Assembly (NCBI RefSeq): GCF_000972845.2
Contig: NC_040016.1
Span: 743,798 to 807,797, forward strand
DNA length: 64,000 bases
Direction of reading: 5' to 3'
Source of the DNA: Larimichthys crocea
Taxonomy: Eukaryota > Chordata > Actinopteri > Sciaenidae
The notes under the pieces are model-generated. The model saw nothing but the letters and a program-made list of their open reading frames with translations. It made no database searches and was not told where the DNA came from. The position numbers and the translations under genes are program-made. This document shows positions 27,001-42,000 of the stretch, piece after piece. Within the stretch, counting starts at the first letter, position 1, and each line of letters begins with the position of its first letter.

Positions 27001-30000
27001 TGAGGATAAACACAGAATAAATAACAGATAAGAAAGAAAGAGAAAAAAAACGGCAAATGATTTTTTAATTTTTAATGCATAGAGTTTTCCCCAGTGCTGT
27101 TGTTTGTCATTTGTTCTAAAGGAATACGCTTGGATTTAAATTAAGCCGGGAAATTAGCTGGTAATCAATTTGCATTCAGACCTTTTCTTTACTTTTATCA
27201 GCAAACCTGCAATTGACTGGCAATGTTGCTATTCCCTGCAATGACTTTTTTTCTTCACTGCAAATGCAGCAAAAACTTGAAGATCCTTTGCACAATGAAT
27301 TTCTCACTTATGTAAACATTTTGCAGTCATTCTTGAAAAGAACAGCAGCAGCGTGTTGTGTTTGGATAATTTCAAGTCATAATTCTAATGATTATATGAT
27401 GTTATAATATAATAGACCATATTTCCTTCTCACAGCAAAGTGCTGTTTACTCTAAATGCAGCAAAATTGCCTCTGAGACACACACGCCTACACACACAGT
27501 GTATACAGTAGAGTTTTAGTTTAACACCTCTACAAAGGCAGAAATATGCTGACACACACTTTGCACCAGGTTTTCAAAGTCATGTGTATAGATGAGTCTG
27601 TTATATAAATCCCAAACCTGCACATTGACTTGGCACTTAAGTCTTATCACCCACTCTCACATAAAGGCATAGATGATTGCAGGGACAAACTTAATTGACT
27701 GTATGAATATTATTTTCTAATGCATTCTCACCCGATGTGTATATGTTGGATTGACAAAGGCTTCAAACAACTCCATACCACCCATTGTAATAATTATCAT
27801 TATGTAAAGTTGTGGCTATTAATAGCAAATGTACTGCAGTATCGTTATTTCATAACATATGCATCTGGAAACCATCATCAGCAGTGATTTATCAATCATT
27901 ATCAAATGCTTAAAAAAGTAAATTGAAAAGAATGAAAATATATTTGTTAAATTTGAACAAGCAGAGCAGACTAATTAGAAAATAATATCATTGAGCGCAA
28001 AAAAGGAATGCATTAATAAGAAGTTTATAATTGCTGCTTTGGTTTCAGAGTAGATATGTGTGAGGACTGCAAAGGAAATGTTCGCATGCACAATGCACAA
28101 TGCAACTTGCTAACAACTGAAAATGCTGCATATTACATTACAGCATGAAGTATTTCATAACACATTTTCACTTTGTGTTCTGTTTTTGTTGGGAAATGCA
28201 CGGGTTTCTACTGTAAATCAATACAGTCACTGTTTCCCAAATATTAAAGAGCAAAGTAAACAAATGGCACGTGCAGCTAGTGTCGTCACTGCGCTCTGAG
28301 TTTAAATTATTTTTCTATGTAAATATAAATGACAGGAGCATTGTAGTGTCTTTAATGAAATATGCATTTGAGGCCTGTGGCAAGATAGGACTGCAAAATC
28401 TGAGGCAAGCATAAAAGAGCAGAGCGCCTTTGATGTCCAGATGAAACAAATGTCTTGTTTGGCGGAAGCTCTGTTTTTCTCTGTTTCTTTCTCTCTGTCT
28501 CACACACTCTCTCTCTCTCTCCCTCTCCCTCTCTCTCTCACACACACATACTGATTTAGTTTTATTAGCATTTAGGAAGTGGAGAGGTCACATGTTTTAT
28601 CAAGAACATTTTTGAGAAGCTCATCATTTCATCTATTACACTGTGTTTGCATTTGTACAGAAGGTTTGCTGAACTGTTAATATCATTTTCATGGCATTTT
28701 AAAAAACACAGGTGCAACTAAAAAGATTAATAATGACTCTTGATGACAGAATAAGTCTCCAATTAGCCTGCACGCACAATGTCCTGAAAGATCTAAATAG
28801 AATAATCAATAAAATGATTTAATTTAATCCATGCTTTTTCTGCTTTGATATGACCAAGGTGTATTGGTCTGGTATTATCGTCTCAGGTTCTTTTGTCTTT
28901 CAGGTGAGTCCAAAGGGATATTTATGTTGTAAAGGTGTGATAAAGTGAAAGAACTTTTAAATTACTGATCAGGGTCTGTGGAATCATAGAAGTCAAAGCA
29001 ACTAGATTTCCAACATAGCAAACACTCAGCACACTTAAATTAACAACTGTTAATTATAATTGCCTACACCTGCCGAGTGAATGACAAGGTAGCTGATGCT
29101 GCCAAGGTAACAGTCCCTACTAATGGCATCCATTTACAGCCGCAAATGGACGGCTTGGCTGTACTTTTAAGTATAAATGTGTCATACACTTGTTACTTAA
29201 GGTGACCACTCGGCTGACGATCTCACACAGGTAAACTCAGTAACCTCTCGCTTCTTAAAACTCCATTTTATGTTACAGCTTTTTTTTATAACTAATAGTT
29301 TTGTTGTAATGGTTTAAATAATTTAAATTGGTATATCAGTGTCATAATATAAATGAACTTATTAACAATGAACAAAGTAGTTAAGGTCTCAGTAAAACCA
29401 TGAATATTTATTTGAGCCTCTATCTGGCATCGGGGAAAGCAGCACTTGCAGTACTAACTACTTTGTGCCATGACACCTTCATCATAATCAAACTAAATTT
29501 AAGATGAACCATTCAATATTCTCTGTCCACATGAAGACACATGTTTGTCTAACCTAATGTTTGTTAGAAGTTAATTCCAGGAATTCTGATAATGGTCAAA
29601 AAGTCTGTGAGCGAGCACCACCTTCTTTGCTGCGGTGTCCTGGGGTGCGGGCATCAAGGCAAAGGACACCAACAGACTGAACACACTTATCAGATAGGCA
29701 GAGTCTGGTGTTGGCTCTAATCTTGTCACCCTGGAGAAGGTGGTGGAGGACAGGATGCTGGCAAAACTACTGGCAATCATGGACAATCTCTCTCACCCCC
29801 TCCACAAAACACTGGAGCAGCTTCAGCAAACAGACTCATCCAACCCCACTGCTCTAAGGAGCGATGCAGGAAATCTTTCCTCTCTCTCTATAAATCATCT
29901 GCCTCTGTCAGAGCCACTATTACAGAACTGGACTAAATTTACCTGTCACCTTTTGCACTCTGTACCACTACACTGCTCCAATACTGGAACATATACTTCA

Positions 30001-33000
30001 TATCATATGTGATATGTGTTAATATAAACCATATTGATATTATGTATCATATTTATACAATATTCTTGTCTTTTTGCGCATTGTATTCATATATCTATCT
30101 ATCTATATATCTTCAATAGCTTTTCAGTCTCTATGGTAAGTGAACTGTCCTTGTATAGCGCCTTTTTCCAACCACTCTAAGTGCTTTTACACTACATATC
30201 TCATTCACCCATTCACACATATTCATACACTGATGGCATTAGCTGCAAACAGCTCATCAGTTTTAGGAGCCGGCGATCATCTGATTCTGATCTCCTGAGC
30301 CACAGCTGCCCCACTCTGTGCGTCTTTGGATATCTGAGTATCACAACATGTGATGTGTGTCTTGTTGCTCCAAAATGATGTTATGTGGTTCCACTGGCTG
30401 TGCTTGTATGATGTTGTGTGTTTCGTGTGTGCTCGAGTGGACTCAAAGGGAATCTGTAAATAATAGTGCAGCAAACAAAGACTGACAAGAGCCTTTGAGG
30501 CCATGCAATCTGATACATTCATTACTAGTCAATGTTAATTACTCTGTGCCGTGCGATATAATTCAGCCCTCCTTGCGTGATACCAGAATACAAAAATAAA
30601 CAAGTGGATACAAAATGCATCAACATGGAGGCCTCTGCTGATATCAAGACCCCTGGGCTGTGCAATTATTTTAGCATTGAGGCAAAAGCTTCTTTACCCA
30701 AGAGGAAAAATGCTTCAGTATCTGACACATCTAAAAATGACACATGAACAAAAACCACTAAGAGTCACGTCAAGATGTTATTGTAGCTGGTTCTTTGTTA
30801 TAAACACATTTCAATGAAGATTCGTGATGAATGAGAAAGCATTCATTTAGACACTTAGTACTTTCTTTTGCTTCTTCACCGCTACTCTATTGCTTCTTTT
30901 TGCTATTTCCTGATAACTTGTGTTGTGTGCCAAAATGGTTTTACCTTTTCTCTTCGGCCCTCTCTCTCTCTTTCTCTGTTTCTATACTTTGGGAACCTTT
31001 TTTTTCATAATGAAAATTACAATGGCTGCTGCCTAATTAAACAAGCACTAATTTTCAGAAGATTAAAGCCATTTCAATTAGTCGGAAAACAGAGAACATG
31101 GAACAAGAATGAAATACAGCTCTTATGAATTCATATGCCATGTAACCAAGGAACAGGATTTATCAATTCAATTAATTTCATTTGTGTGTGCACACATAGC
31201 CCATGCATGCAGACAAAAAGCTTATCTCAAGTCAAGTTTGTTGTGTATTTGTGATAGGTAGGAGGGTATAGACAGTTCAAGAGCCTTTTGCTACCAAAGA
31301 GCCCTTAACTCACTTCTTAGACCAAGATTTATTCTATTTTATGTCTGGTGTGTGCAGGTGAAAAGAAGAGCAGAGGACTGGTTGAGACAGTCATGAAAAA
31401 CAAACACACACTCTGAAACATTCTCCCATTGGCTCAGCAAAGCTTAGACAAATGTCTTGACATTTCCAAGCAATAAAACATGAATCATGCTTCATTTCCA
31501 CAGAAACAAACTCCACTGGGTAGCATATCTACCAGGGCAATGCATCACTTTGTGTTTGTGTGTGTATGTAGTGTGCTTGGCGGGTCTATGTGTGTTTCCC
31601 GCTGCTCCACCACCTCACTGACTCTTCCTCAAACAAGGTAAAACAAAGCCACTGCACAACCTGTCCGCCTCTTAATATCTGACAATGTCTGAATTCGAGG
31701 AAACACTCGACTCATTCATCAAACTTTGTTGCGTAAGAGCCCAGAACAGAACTGATCACAATAACTATTTCATGAAACGTACATCCTACAATCAGTCATT
31801 AACAGCCATAAAACATGTGAAACTGTTGATGTCTGCATGCTACAATCAGATGGTAGTGTTGTGGCCATTTCAAAGGAAATGGTTCACTATGTATAGTGGA
31901 AATAGCAAAACCAAAACAAGAGGTTTCCACCATGAGGAGAGCTTTATTTTCGCAGCCTTTAAAGACAGATTAAAGGCATCCATAAGAACAGATTTTGGCA
32001 TGCGGTTGTGTTACTGTATCTCTCAGCTGCAGACTGTCTCAACTTAAAAATGAACAATTTGGCAAGAACACTATTTCCTTTTCTAACCATGCTATATAAA
32101 TTTTCTGTTAAAAAAATAATTGGTGTAATATCAAATTCATATTAACATTATTTAAATTTACGCTCTCAATACAGGCTAAGGCACATTTATATTTGCACTG
32201 CTTAAGTCCTCTTTAGTAATGGTCCAGTGTGTAAGACTTCAGGGGCTCTATTTACAGAATACAGAAAAAAGAAAATGGAATATAACATGGAAAACTATGT
32301 TTTCGTTTGTGCATAATCATGGGAAAATAAGAATTGTTGTAGTTTTTGTTACTGTAGAATTAGCCTCTGGAGAGGGTGAAACGAGATGGTTAGTAATATG
32401 ATATAGATTATTCTTACTGCCTTAATGCCACACACTGCATACATACAGTATGAGGATGAGGCCTTTGCCTCTCCTGCAAATGATGACGCAGTCAATAAAA
32501 AGAATGCCAGATGATGATACAAAACTAACTGTAATAAAAGCAGAGAGAAAGCCCAGAAATGGAAATCTATTGCAATCAAATACATTGATTAATAAAATAA
32601 GCAAGACTCACATATACATGTTACATGTCACTGAGATTTTAGACATGCATTGAGAAGTGTATGCATGGCTAAAACTGCCCTGCAGTTTCTGAGAAACAAT
32701 CAGTATTTCCTCTCTGCACTTTCCCATATGCAACAGAAATGCAGTTTTTTCACAGTATAAATATATATCTTTGAGTGAATATATTATGTATGACCTCAGA
32801 GTTGCTGTATGATATGAAGAGTTGCAGAATATATTACAAAGCTGTGATAAACATGAATTATACTTTATACGATGAGTTTGATGAGTGAGGGTCATCACAT
32901 TAATTACCTTATGTTAAACACTTGTGATAATTAATTTGCAATTTAGTTTGTTCCTAAATCAGCTTGGGAACTGGAGATGAATGTTGAAGTGTTGGTCACC

Positions 33001-36000
33001 AGTACTTAGACACAGCAATAACATCTCATACAACTCAAATTTGAATATCAGTATTCAAATAGTCATTCCTCAAGAAAGATGTTCAGAGCTAAGAGCCTGC
33101 AAATCTCACTGAATACAACATTTAAATGACTTCACCTGAATTACACAAAAGATCAGAAGACTGATGATGATGATGATGATGATGGATGAGAGATGTATAA
33201 AGACAGATTACAGGATACCCCATTAACAGTACATTTTCCTCAGCCGGTGTGAGAGCACAAGCTGAGGAGACGAGCAGTAATTTGGGTAATTTTGCTCTGC
33301 GCTTCACCCTTTTCTTTAATGACAATAATTATCTGTGGAAAACATCTGTAGGATGTGTTGTCTCCCCCTCCCTTCCTCTCCTTCTTTGTCTGATCAATGT
33401 CTTTTCCTCTCGTGTCTCACCAAATCACCAACGTGTCTCTTATTCTTCCTCCTCCTCGTCATTTCTTAAAACTCTCACTCAGATGCTCTCATTTTTCAGT
33501 CCTTTCCTTCATACTCCACCAAACAAAGAAATATTTCATTTCTCTACAAATGAAGCCAAACCACTAGGATCTGAAGCAAAGTGTTGTGCTCCTCAATCAC
33601 ATTTGGAGACAGGGGCAGTAAGGCAGTGGGAAAAATGACTGAATAACTGAAACTCACCCCAGCGGTTTCTCCAGTCGACTGGCTGGTGATCCAACAATTT
33701 CCCCAAGAGTACAGAACATCTGACCCAAAAAGTCCTAGAAGGAAGGGATGAAAGAAGTAAAGAAAGGTGGAAAGAAAGGAGGAAGGAAGGAGGGATGACA
33801 GGTTGAAGTATGTGAAGTAGAAAGACAACAAACCAGAGCATAGTTAGACTTAAGCCAGAAGAAATTATGATTTTTGGTGCAATATCTTTAGTTAAAATAA
33901 AGGGATCAGCCATTGAGTGTAAAGTCGTCACATGAACCCATTTTACTTCATATTCCACTTGCAGGCTACAAAATTTATTATTTGATGGCTTTCTGTCAGC
34001 TGTAAAACAGAAATAGCGCTTTCTATTTTGCTTAAAGACACTATTACTGTTCTATGCTTTACAATGTGACATTATATGCAGTTTTTGTGTGAAATGTAAG
34101 CAAATTTTGTTGAACAGAACTCAAATGCTGCTACATTGTAACCATGAAGGCTCTTTGTGCATGGTGAGCATGGTTTAATTCAGTGGTTCCCAACAGGTCT
34201 ATCCACAGGGCCTGAATTTTTCCTTAGACATCAGGTCAGAGTCCAGACGTATAGTATAATAGACCAGCTTACCACCCATTTAGTTCATTTTCACCCATCC
34301 AATCCTACTGTCAGGAGCTTCTTGCTGTGTGGAGTTAACCACTGACTGCGCAACCAGTATTTCTCTAAATTATTACTTATAATAATAAATAAATGAATAA
34401 AATAACTTAATTACAACTGGGGCATTCAATTATAATAAAAGCAATGCAATAGCAGTTACAACTACTTTGTAAACAATATTGACATTTATGTCTAATTATG
34501 ACTTACCTGAATACAATTCTAACAGGAAGGACGCACTATTCAAATGCTTGGACACCAGCATCAATAGTTTATTTGAACGGTGACATGTTGTTGTGTGTCG
34601 ACTCATTAGGAAGCAGAAAAAATAAAAGCACTGTTTCAGATGTAAATTTTAAAGTAAAAGTTGTTGTTTTTTTGTTGTTGTTTTTTTGATGTACTTAATT
34701 AAAATAATAATTTACGTCACTTATGGACCACAACCCCCCTGCTGGAAACCACTGTTTTAATGAACTGCTGAGTAATATAGACACATTGGAGAAGATGGAG
34801 GGATTCAAAGCATCATGAACAATGACATGAAACATGATTCACAGTACTATTAATGCTGATTTAGAGACAGAGTGACATAGTTTTAGCCATAATCATGTCT
34901 TTAATTAGACAAAGTCTCTCAGCATTGATTTGGTAATCGGACCAGGACAGATGAAAAAAATTAATCTGTGTGTTTGGTTTCATCTTTTTTGGAACTAATC
35001 ACAGCAAGAGCGTGTGACAATCCAAACCAAAGACTCTTTAACATTGGCCTGGGCAGACAGGGCACACTAAATAATTCAACATCAGGTTATTGTGTGTTTC
35101 ATTTCAGTGTTCTGGTCTGTTACACCCACTGATTCGGATGTTTTAAGGAAGCGCCTGGAGGATCTCACTATCTCCATCATGCTACAGAAACATGCTACAT
35201 AAAGTGCTGAAAGACATGACTGAAAATTCATTTTCATTCTCGAGACAGTGATGATGGTTAAGAGCTGCACAGACAGGTTGTCTTGGCTCTCAGTTTTTCG
35301 TTCTTATCAGTGACACCATCCTTCCTCTTGAGTAAAGGATCATTGATGTGAGACAGCAGCCATGCAGTGTCAGAAGTGAGAGAGGTGCTGGGACCTACGT
35401 TGAATTCTGCGGACTTCCAGAAAGGTTGGGCAGCAGCAGCAACAACAACAACAACAATGACAATAACAACAACAACAACAGAACACATCAAATGCCAAGA
35501 CACAACACTAGACCAAATACCTAGCACTCCTAGAACCGCTCAAGATGTTGAAGTGAGAGTGGGAGGACAAAATGCTGTGTCATAACTAAAACCCAGGACC
35601 TGGAATTAAAGCTAGTAATGAAAAAAAGCAAACCCTGATCATCCAAATACATTAAATAATCATCAAAACTGATTATTTTGAACTATTGTCAATGCTTTCT
35701 GTCATAGTTTCCAGTCTTATGGATAAAAAAAACAAATGATATTTTACTAGTGAAACCAAAATTACCATGCAATGTAAAATTTTGCCTGAAGGGAAAAATT
35801 TGATATTTTTCAACTCTGATATTATTTCCTCATGTTTTTGTGTCAAAATAAGTAAAATGTTTTAAAATTGGTCCAGCATTGAAGGAGAGTGCTGTAGCCA
35901 TGAAAAACCTACAATTGAATCCTTAAGGACAATTGCACACACCAAATATGTCCTATAAATATGAGCTTGTTTTTTACCTCTGCTCACTGCTTTGACTGCT

Positions 36001-39000
36001 CTTCTTTCTGTTCTTTATTTTATCTGCTGTGTGTCATACCAAGTCTCACTCAGGGAGTAGTCAAAATCTCCAGAGAGGTGAGATGACTTTTTGCAGGAAG
36101 TCAACTCTGGAAACGTGAGTGTAGTAATGCACCAACCACCGAGTTTGTTGTGTTGGAGAACAGAAAGTGTAGTTCAGGGTTACGTAAAAGATTTTCAATG
36201 TCATGGCTGAAGATTTTGCTAACCATAACCATTCAGACTGCTTGCTTACCCCTAACCGCCTAGTCTCTGAAAATTGAAAAGCTATCATCTCTCTGTAAGG
36301 TCCTTTTTCACAGTGTTGTCAGTGTGACCTAAAATAACAATCTGAGCCTGACAAAAAAGCACTTTTAATGTATATATTTTGACAGTGGCTGTCAGTGACA
36401 ATTGGCTATTATATTGTAGCCTGTTTCACGGCTGCATGCTGCAGCACTCTCACTCAGTGGTGGACCAAATTCAAAAATGGTTGTCCCCATTAGTCACTTT
36501 GACAGAAAAACATGAGAAACAAGGTCCAGGTTAAAAAAAAAACACTCAAGTTATCTTTCAAAATGGAAACTTATGGATAAAAGCATTACATAATCAAAGC
36601 TTTTCTATATATAGCAAGTATAGCAAGTTATTGCACAATGCCTACCACTAGAACAAATAAAAATAAGACTATATAAGACTCAGTCACAGATATATAGAGA
36701 TAGAAACTGCATATTTACAGCACAATTACGACATAGGCACCTATTAAAGTCTAAAAACAAAGACACTGAATAAGGAGGAAAATAAACATTTGTATTTGGA
36801 TGCTTCTATGATCAGGCAATAAACTGGGTTTGCTTTATTCCATCAAGAGGAAACCATGCAGCAGGCAACACCGAATTACAACAACATAGACATAAGCATC
36901 ACCACCATTAGACCACAGATAAAAAAGAGTTTACCCAGTCTCAAATCACTTGGAACATTATATTCCATCAAGCAATATTCACATTTTCCATTTTCAGAGG
37001 CATTCAGGCCAAAAATTCAAATTTTACTGAAGACCGGCCTCCATTTATCTATGGTTTAAGGTTAAAATATGTGTGCACTCACATGTTTGGAAAGGTCTGG
37101 GCTTTTGGAGTCGACATCATACCTGAAAATAAAACAAAATGAAAGCGTGGAAGCATTTTGACTCTCATCATGGAAGCAGAAAAACACACTTATCTCATTT
37201 TTGTTTGTTTATTTGTTTGTAGGTTTGAGGACATCAACGGATGGTAACTAGGCTTGTATTTATATAGCACCTCTCTGATCTACCGACCACTCAACACTTT
37301 AACAGCACTTATCACATTCACCCATTTCCACACACATAAACCGGATGGATGAGGCTGCCATGCAAGGTGCCAACTGCTCATCAGGAGTGGTGCAGTGCTT
37401 CCTATCTAAAGCGCTGATACTGATATTAAGCTCACCCACTCACATGCCAACGGGAGCAATTTGGGTTTCAGTATCAACCACCTGAGCCACAGCTACCTCC
37501 ACCAAGTGTGTTTAGGTTACGATGGTCAAGGATATGGTAGTTTGGGGAATTACAGTTAAACAGAACAGAGGAAAGATGGATAACAAAATAAAAGAAAATA
37601 AGATCAAGGGCGTGGGTAAACATGAGTGATAAAAAACAATGGTCAGAAAAAATCAGAATGAACCAAGATAAAAAGAAGACAGGATCTCCATATCTTGTCA
37701 GATGTTACTATATACAGGACTGCATAATTGGGCAACTGTTCAACAAGACCTATTATCCTCTTCCATAATAATGAGCGATGGGCCTTGTCTGATTTGCATG
37801 TGAATATAAAGCTATGAAAGTGAGGGAAATAGACCATATGTGATGTACCAAGATTAAACATCTGACGAAACGATAGATCCTGTTTACCTGGACATTAATC
37901 AAGCACGATTTGACAGAAATTAACTCACATTGTGAGTAAAAACACAAGACAAGGATTTTCAATGACAGGCTCACACACAGGGTTACAATGTTTGATGAAA
38001 TAGAGTTGCCAAATTGCAGTTTTGCGTATATAGGCTATATGTTTTGAAGAATAGCACTCTTGTGCAGAAATATGAGATTTAATTGGACTGAAAAATCATT
38101 CATGAGCGACAGCGGGAGACAAAGAAACTGCTTGATTAAAACCTAAACCTGTCACAATCACCTATAAGTCGCAAAACCAACCATGATGTGAACTGACTGT
38201 GACGTAGCTGTAGCCACAGTTTTTTTGCATGATGTATGTATTTAAAAGTACTTAATGGAGGTTCTCATTTTAAAACATGTCAGCATTAAAAAAGTTTTAA
38301 AAAACATATGAACGTAAAGATGAAGATGAAGTTTTTGCTTAACTTATGGTGTGTAAGCATTGACATCAGCATGCAGTAGCAGTCGCCATGTTCCACAGTT
38401 ATCAGCCTGACATGTGGAATATACTGCTATACTTTTCTTCTGTGTAGATTCGAAGGGTTTGGTGAATCTGCCACAACTATTATCACTGTAACCTGCATAA
38501 AAAGTTTGACAGGCTTGAGAGTAACTAAGTGGAGTGAATGTCAAGTTAGCCTATTTAGTTACTGTTATACTTTGCTGAGTTGGCATGTTTTAAAACTAAA
38601 CCCTCCAAAAAGGGCCCTTAAATATATGCAACTGTATGCAATGCTAATACTACATGTCCCAGGCAACAGCATCCTCACAGCTGATGATCTATAAAATACA
38701 TGAAAAGAAAGCTAGGCTCAGCATTATAATATAGACTAAAGTAAAAATATAATTAAAATGTCCTCTCTTCTAACATAATGGATGGTTTGAATGTTCAATA
38801 ACCAGTGAGTTCAGAAAATGTAACTCTCTCCAGTGCAAGCTTTGCTATGAGCTGCTGGTATGGAAACTTTCACAGATCAGGACAGAGCTGCCATCATTAC
38901 TGCGAACCTTTGATATAGCAAATATATATGGATAACAGCCTACAAACTGTTGATATATTATTAGGGCCTCGTGCACACTGTTTGGAGAAATGCTTGACAG

Positions 39001-42000
39001 GCCTGCTTTGTCTAGTTACGGTTGCCAAGCTGTGATAGGGCAATTGCTGTTCAAAGGGTAAACCAAACAGGCAATTTCTTAACTACAATTGCAGAGCTCT
39101 CAGTCAGCACAAAACAGAAAAATACACCACAGTGACAGAGGGCAGAGGCCAGGAGAGAAGATACCATAGTGATACAACTTCACTTACAGGTCAAAGCGAA
39201 GGTTCTGCTTCTCCTCAAAAAAGTAGTCCAAGATGTACTTTCGAACAAAGTCAGGGTTTAGGGTGTTGTCTATCACCTCCGTTCTGCCAAACTGTGGAAG
39301 GAGAGAGACAGATGATGTCAGGAGAGAAAAATAGTGAAAGGGAAAAGCAAGACAACAAAATACTGTTTAATAAACAAATACAGTTAGTGTTGTTGTCTCC
39401 TTGCACTTTATCTTTGTTTTCACTCTCTTTCTCAGACTCTCGCTTATTACACATGCATACACATAAATTTGCAGAGGCCTGATTAATGGAAGTGTCTTCA
39501 CATGCTGCTGCTGCTGAGGAAACAAGGGGTGTGTTTCCTGCTTCCTTGATCCTCCCTCCTCCTCCACATTAATTACAGCAGGATAACTCACTCATGAACC
39601 CCACAGAGAGCAAGAGATAAGGAAGAGGTGAGGGAAATGTGTAGAGGGAAAGAAAGAGAGAGAAAGAACATGTGTGGACTTGGAGAGAAATAGAGAGAGT
39701 AAGAAAATAGGTATGAAGAGCAGAGGGATGAAAAGAGGGTGAAACTAGAGTTGAGGGTTTGGGCAAAAAATGAGGGGGGAGAGTGGGAGAAACAGTGGGA
39801 AAGGAGAGGAGGGGAAAGGCAGTGATTAAGACTTCCTAATTAGTGGGATTCTCACTCCCATAGCGTTAAATGCAGGGAAATATGCCGGAGAAAAGGCTGG
39901 CACAGACCCAACAATGCCACATGCTTATAATGTGCAAAAAGCTGATTAAGAGTTTCAAATTTAAGATACAGTACATACATAAATAATTTAAAGCCTCTTG
40001 GATCTTCCCTATTTAATCAAATACTCCATCAAAATGAAGTTTGGAAATGTAATTCTTTTTTTAATTATACAATATTATATTAAACTTGCATAAACACAAA
40101 ACAGTGAGATGGTAGCAGATGAGTGAAAGAAGGAAGTCAACATTTGTGACCCGTAGTATGACTGACCAGTATGCTTTGAAGTATTTCCCATGTCAGGGTT
40201 TGAATGTCTTTCTCAAGCTTTCTTTTCTCATTCATGACACAACTCTTTCCATCACTTTTATCGTGATGAAAGGAGTGCAACACCGTGAATGAGCATGAAT
40301 CCTCATCACCATTTGAATGATTTTTGGTCCCCACCCGTCCCTCTGACAGCAGGTTTTTAGTGCCACCTTCGAGTGTAGCCATCCAGAACAGCTGTAAACA
40401 CTTTTACCTTCCAACGAGGTCGAAGAACATGTTGTATGAAGTTGTTTACTTTTAGTGCACCCCTGCCTCTTCTTATTTGTTCATTGAGTGACTTCTTAAA
40501 ATGCCCTTGTAGCTATAGCCGGATTAAGTTGTTGGAATGCCAAGGGCAATAAGTGCTTCTTCGATACTCATTACACCCCTCACACCTGTTATTTTGTGTA
40601 TGTGCCCTGTAGCTTTGTGTTTCCATCAAGACATAGGGCTGCTATACCTAATTCTACTTCCTAAATATTTGTGCGATTACTGAAATTAACTACAACCAAC
40701 CAACACAGTGAACCTGAGGCTTTTAGGGGAACAGTTGTCCTCCTTTCCATGTTGGTAATCCATCTTTGATTATAGCTCACAAAAACAGAATTTCCAGGTA
40801 AAATATAACACTGCATGTTTTGAGAGAAAATCTTTCATATTTATTTTTATTTCACAAAGAGAAAAAACAAACTCTTAATTCCAGCCATGAATGATTCTCA
40901 GTAATTCTCATTTGATTTGGAGGATTCCCCACAATATTCCATTATCTTAATTAAATTAATCTTAATTAATTCATCTTTATCTTGATTACTTATTAATTTT
41001 GTTACAATTGCTGAAGTGGCAGTTCAGTTCCTGCAGTAATCAGTACCGCTGTGCTGTGTGTGATAAAGATGTAAAACATGATGCTTCATATCATGTTTGA
41101 GCCAAACATGCCCTGTTTTATTGGAAAACTGACGATCGCTATGATTTCAACGAAGGTCAAGGAAGCCATTTGCAAGTAGGTGTCAATGTTTTTTTTCCAT
41201 AATGTGGACGGCAGGTATTGTAGGTGGATGTGTGAGTGAACCTTGACTTTACAATCAATACTGTAAAAACAACAAATGCAATACATTGTGGGCAATTAGG
41301 ACATCTGCTATAAACCATGTGCTTTTGTGCTGTTACACAATGTTACACCTCTCTGAACTCTATTTTTTAAGGTTGTGTTGTTTTTTTCCTCTGTGTGAAC
41401 CCACTGACTGAAGATTTAAATTTAACACGAGCGAGGAAGAAAAGAAGAAAAAAGGACATGGATGTTGAATCTGTGAGCCACCCAGACTTTTTGAGAGACC
41501 CTGAGGTGTTGATGAGGCTGTGAGCACATGTTAGTAAAGAGGCGGGTGATGGTGAAGATGAGCTCCATAATGTGATTTCCCTGCTGAGTGGATGAGACAA
41601 TACCGCGCTGCAGAGTTCATTAGGTACTGCTGGGCTGCCGGAGCCGGCTAATGAGAATCTGGCATGAAGTCCCTGACCCACACACTCATGTACACACATG
41701 TAGACACACACACACAGGACTGAACAGCTAGCACACACACACACACAAACATATGGCAAATTAAAATTTTCAGGCTAGCAGCAGCTACTGCAGTGTCTGA
41801 TATTGTAAACATGTCCCGAAAAGAGAGCGTGGAGCAAAATAAAGGCTTGAGCACAGGAGAGCGATAACAGGTCGTCAGTAATCCTTCATTATCTTTGTGG
41901 TTCTGACAAAGATTACCATTATCTTTTTCCCTAAAGCACACAGGAACCATGAATGTGGATTTATGCCATATGAATGTCCTTCTTCTTCTTTGCCCTAAAT

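Larger units (their letters stand above)
59..33657 (-). other. Intron 6 of the copine gene (33.6 kb)
   Basis: No further copine exon was recognised here. The intron is about half the window and is AT-rich. It holds the tRNA-Ser-like copy, two SINE pieces, LINE remnants, a palindromic MITE, several teleost dispersed repeats and simple repeats, each listed separately. Stretches such as 1500-3040, 3380-6200, 9000-12030, 12550-16330, 16420-22300, 22370-25670, 26810-29590 and 30320-32210 otherwise show only short chance ORFs, AT-rich sequence and minor simple repeats. Confidence 0.85.
33735..37082 (-). other. Intron 5 of the copine gene (3.3 kb)
   Basis: Bounded by the exon 5 donor and exon 6 acceptor. 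It contains a hAT-like MITE (34181-34754), a CAG/CAA simple repeat (about 35431-35480) and the long pyrimidine tract next to exon 6. Nothing else coding is visible. Confidence 0.9.

Noticed and set aside
31685..32047. 120-codon plus-strand open frame
   Set aside because: No recognisable domain, no supporting splice or promoter signals, opposite strand inside an intron; compatible with chance.
41367..41759. 130-codon minus-strand open frame
   Set aside because: Its first part is translated from CA/GT simple repeats (CVCVCVY pattern); no domain and no splice context.
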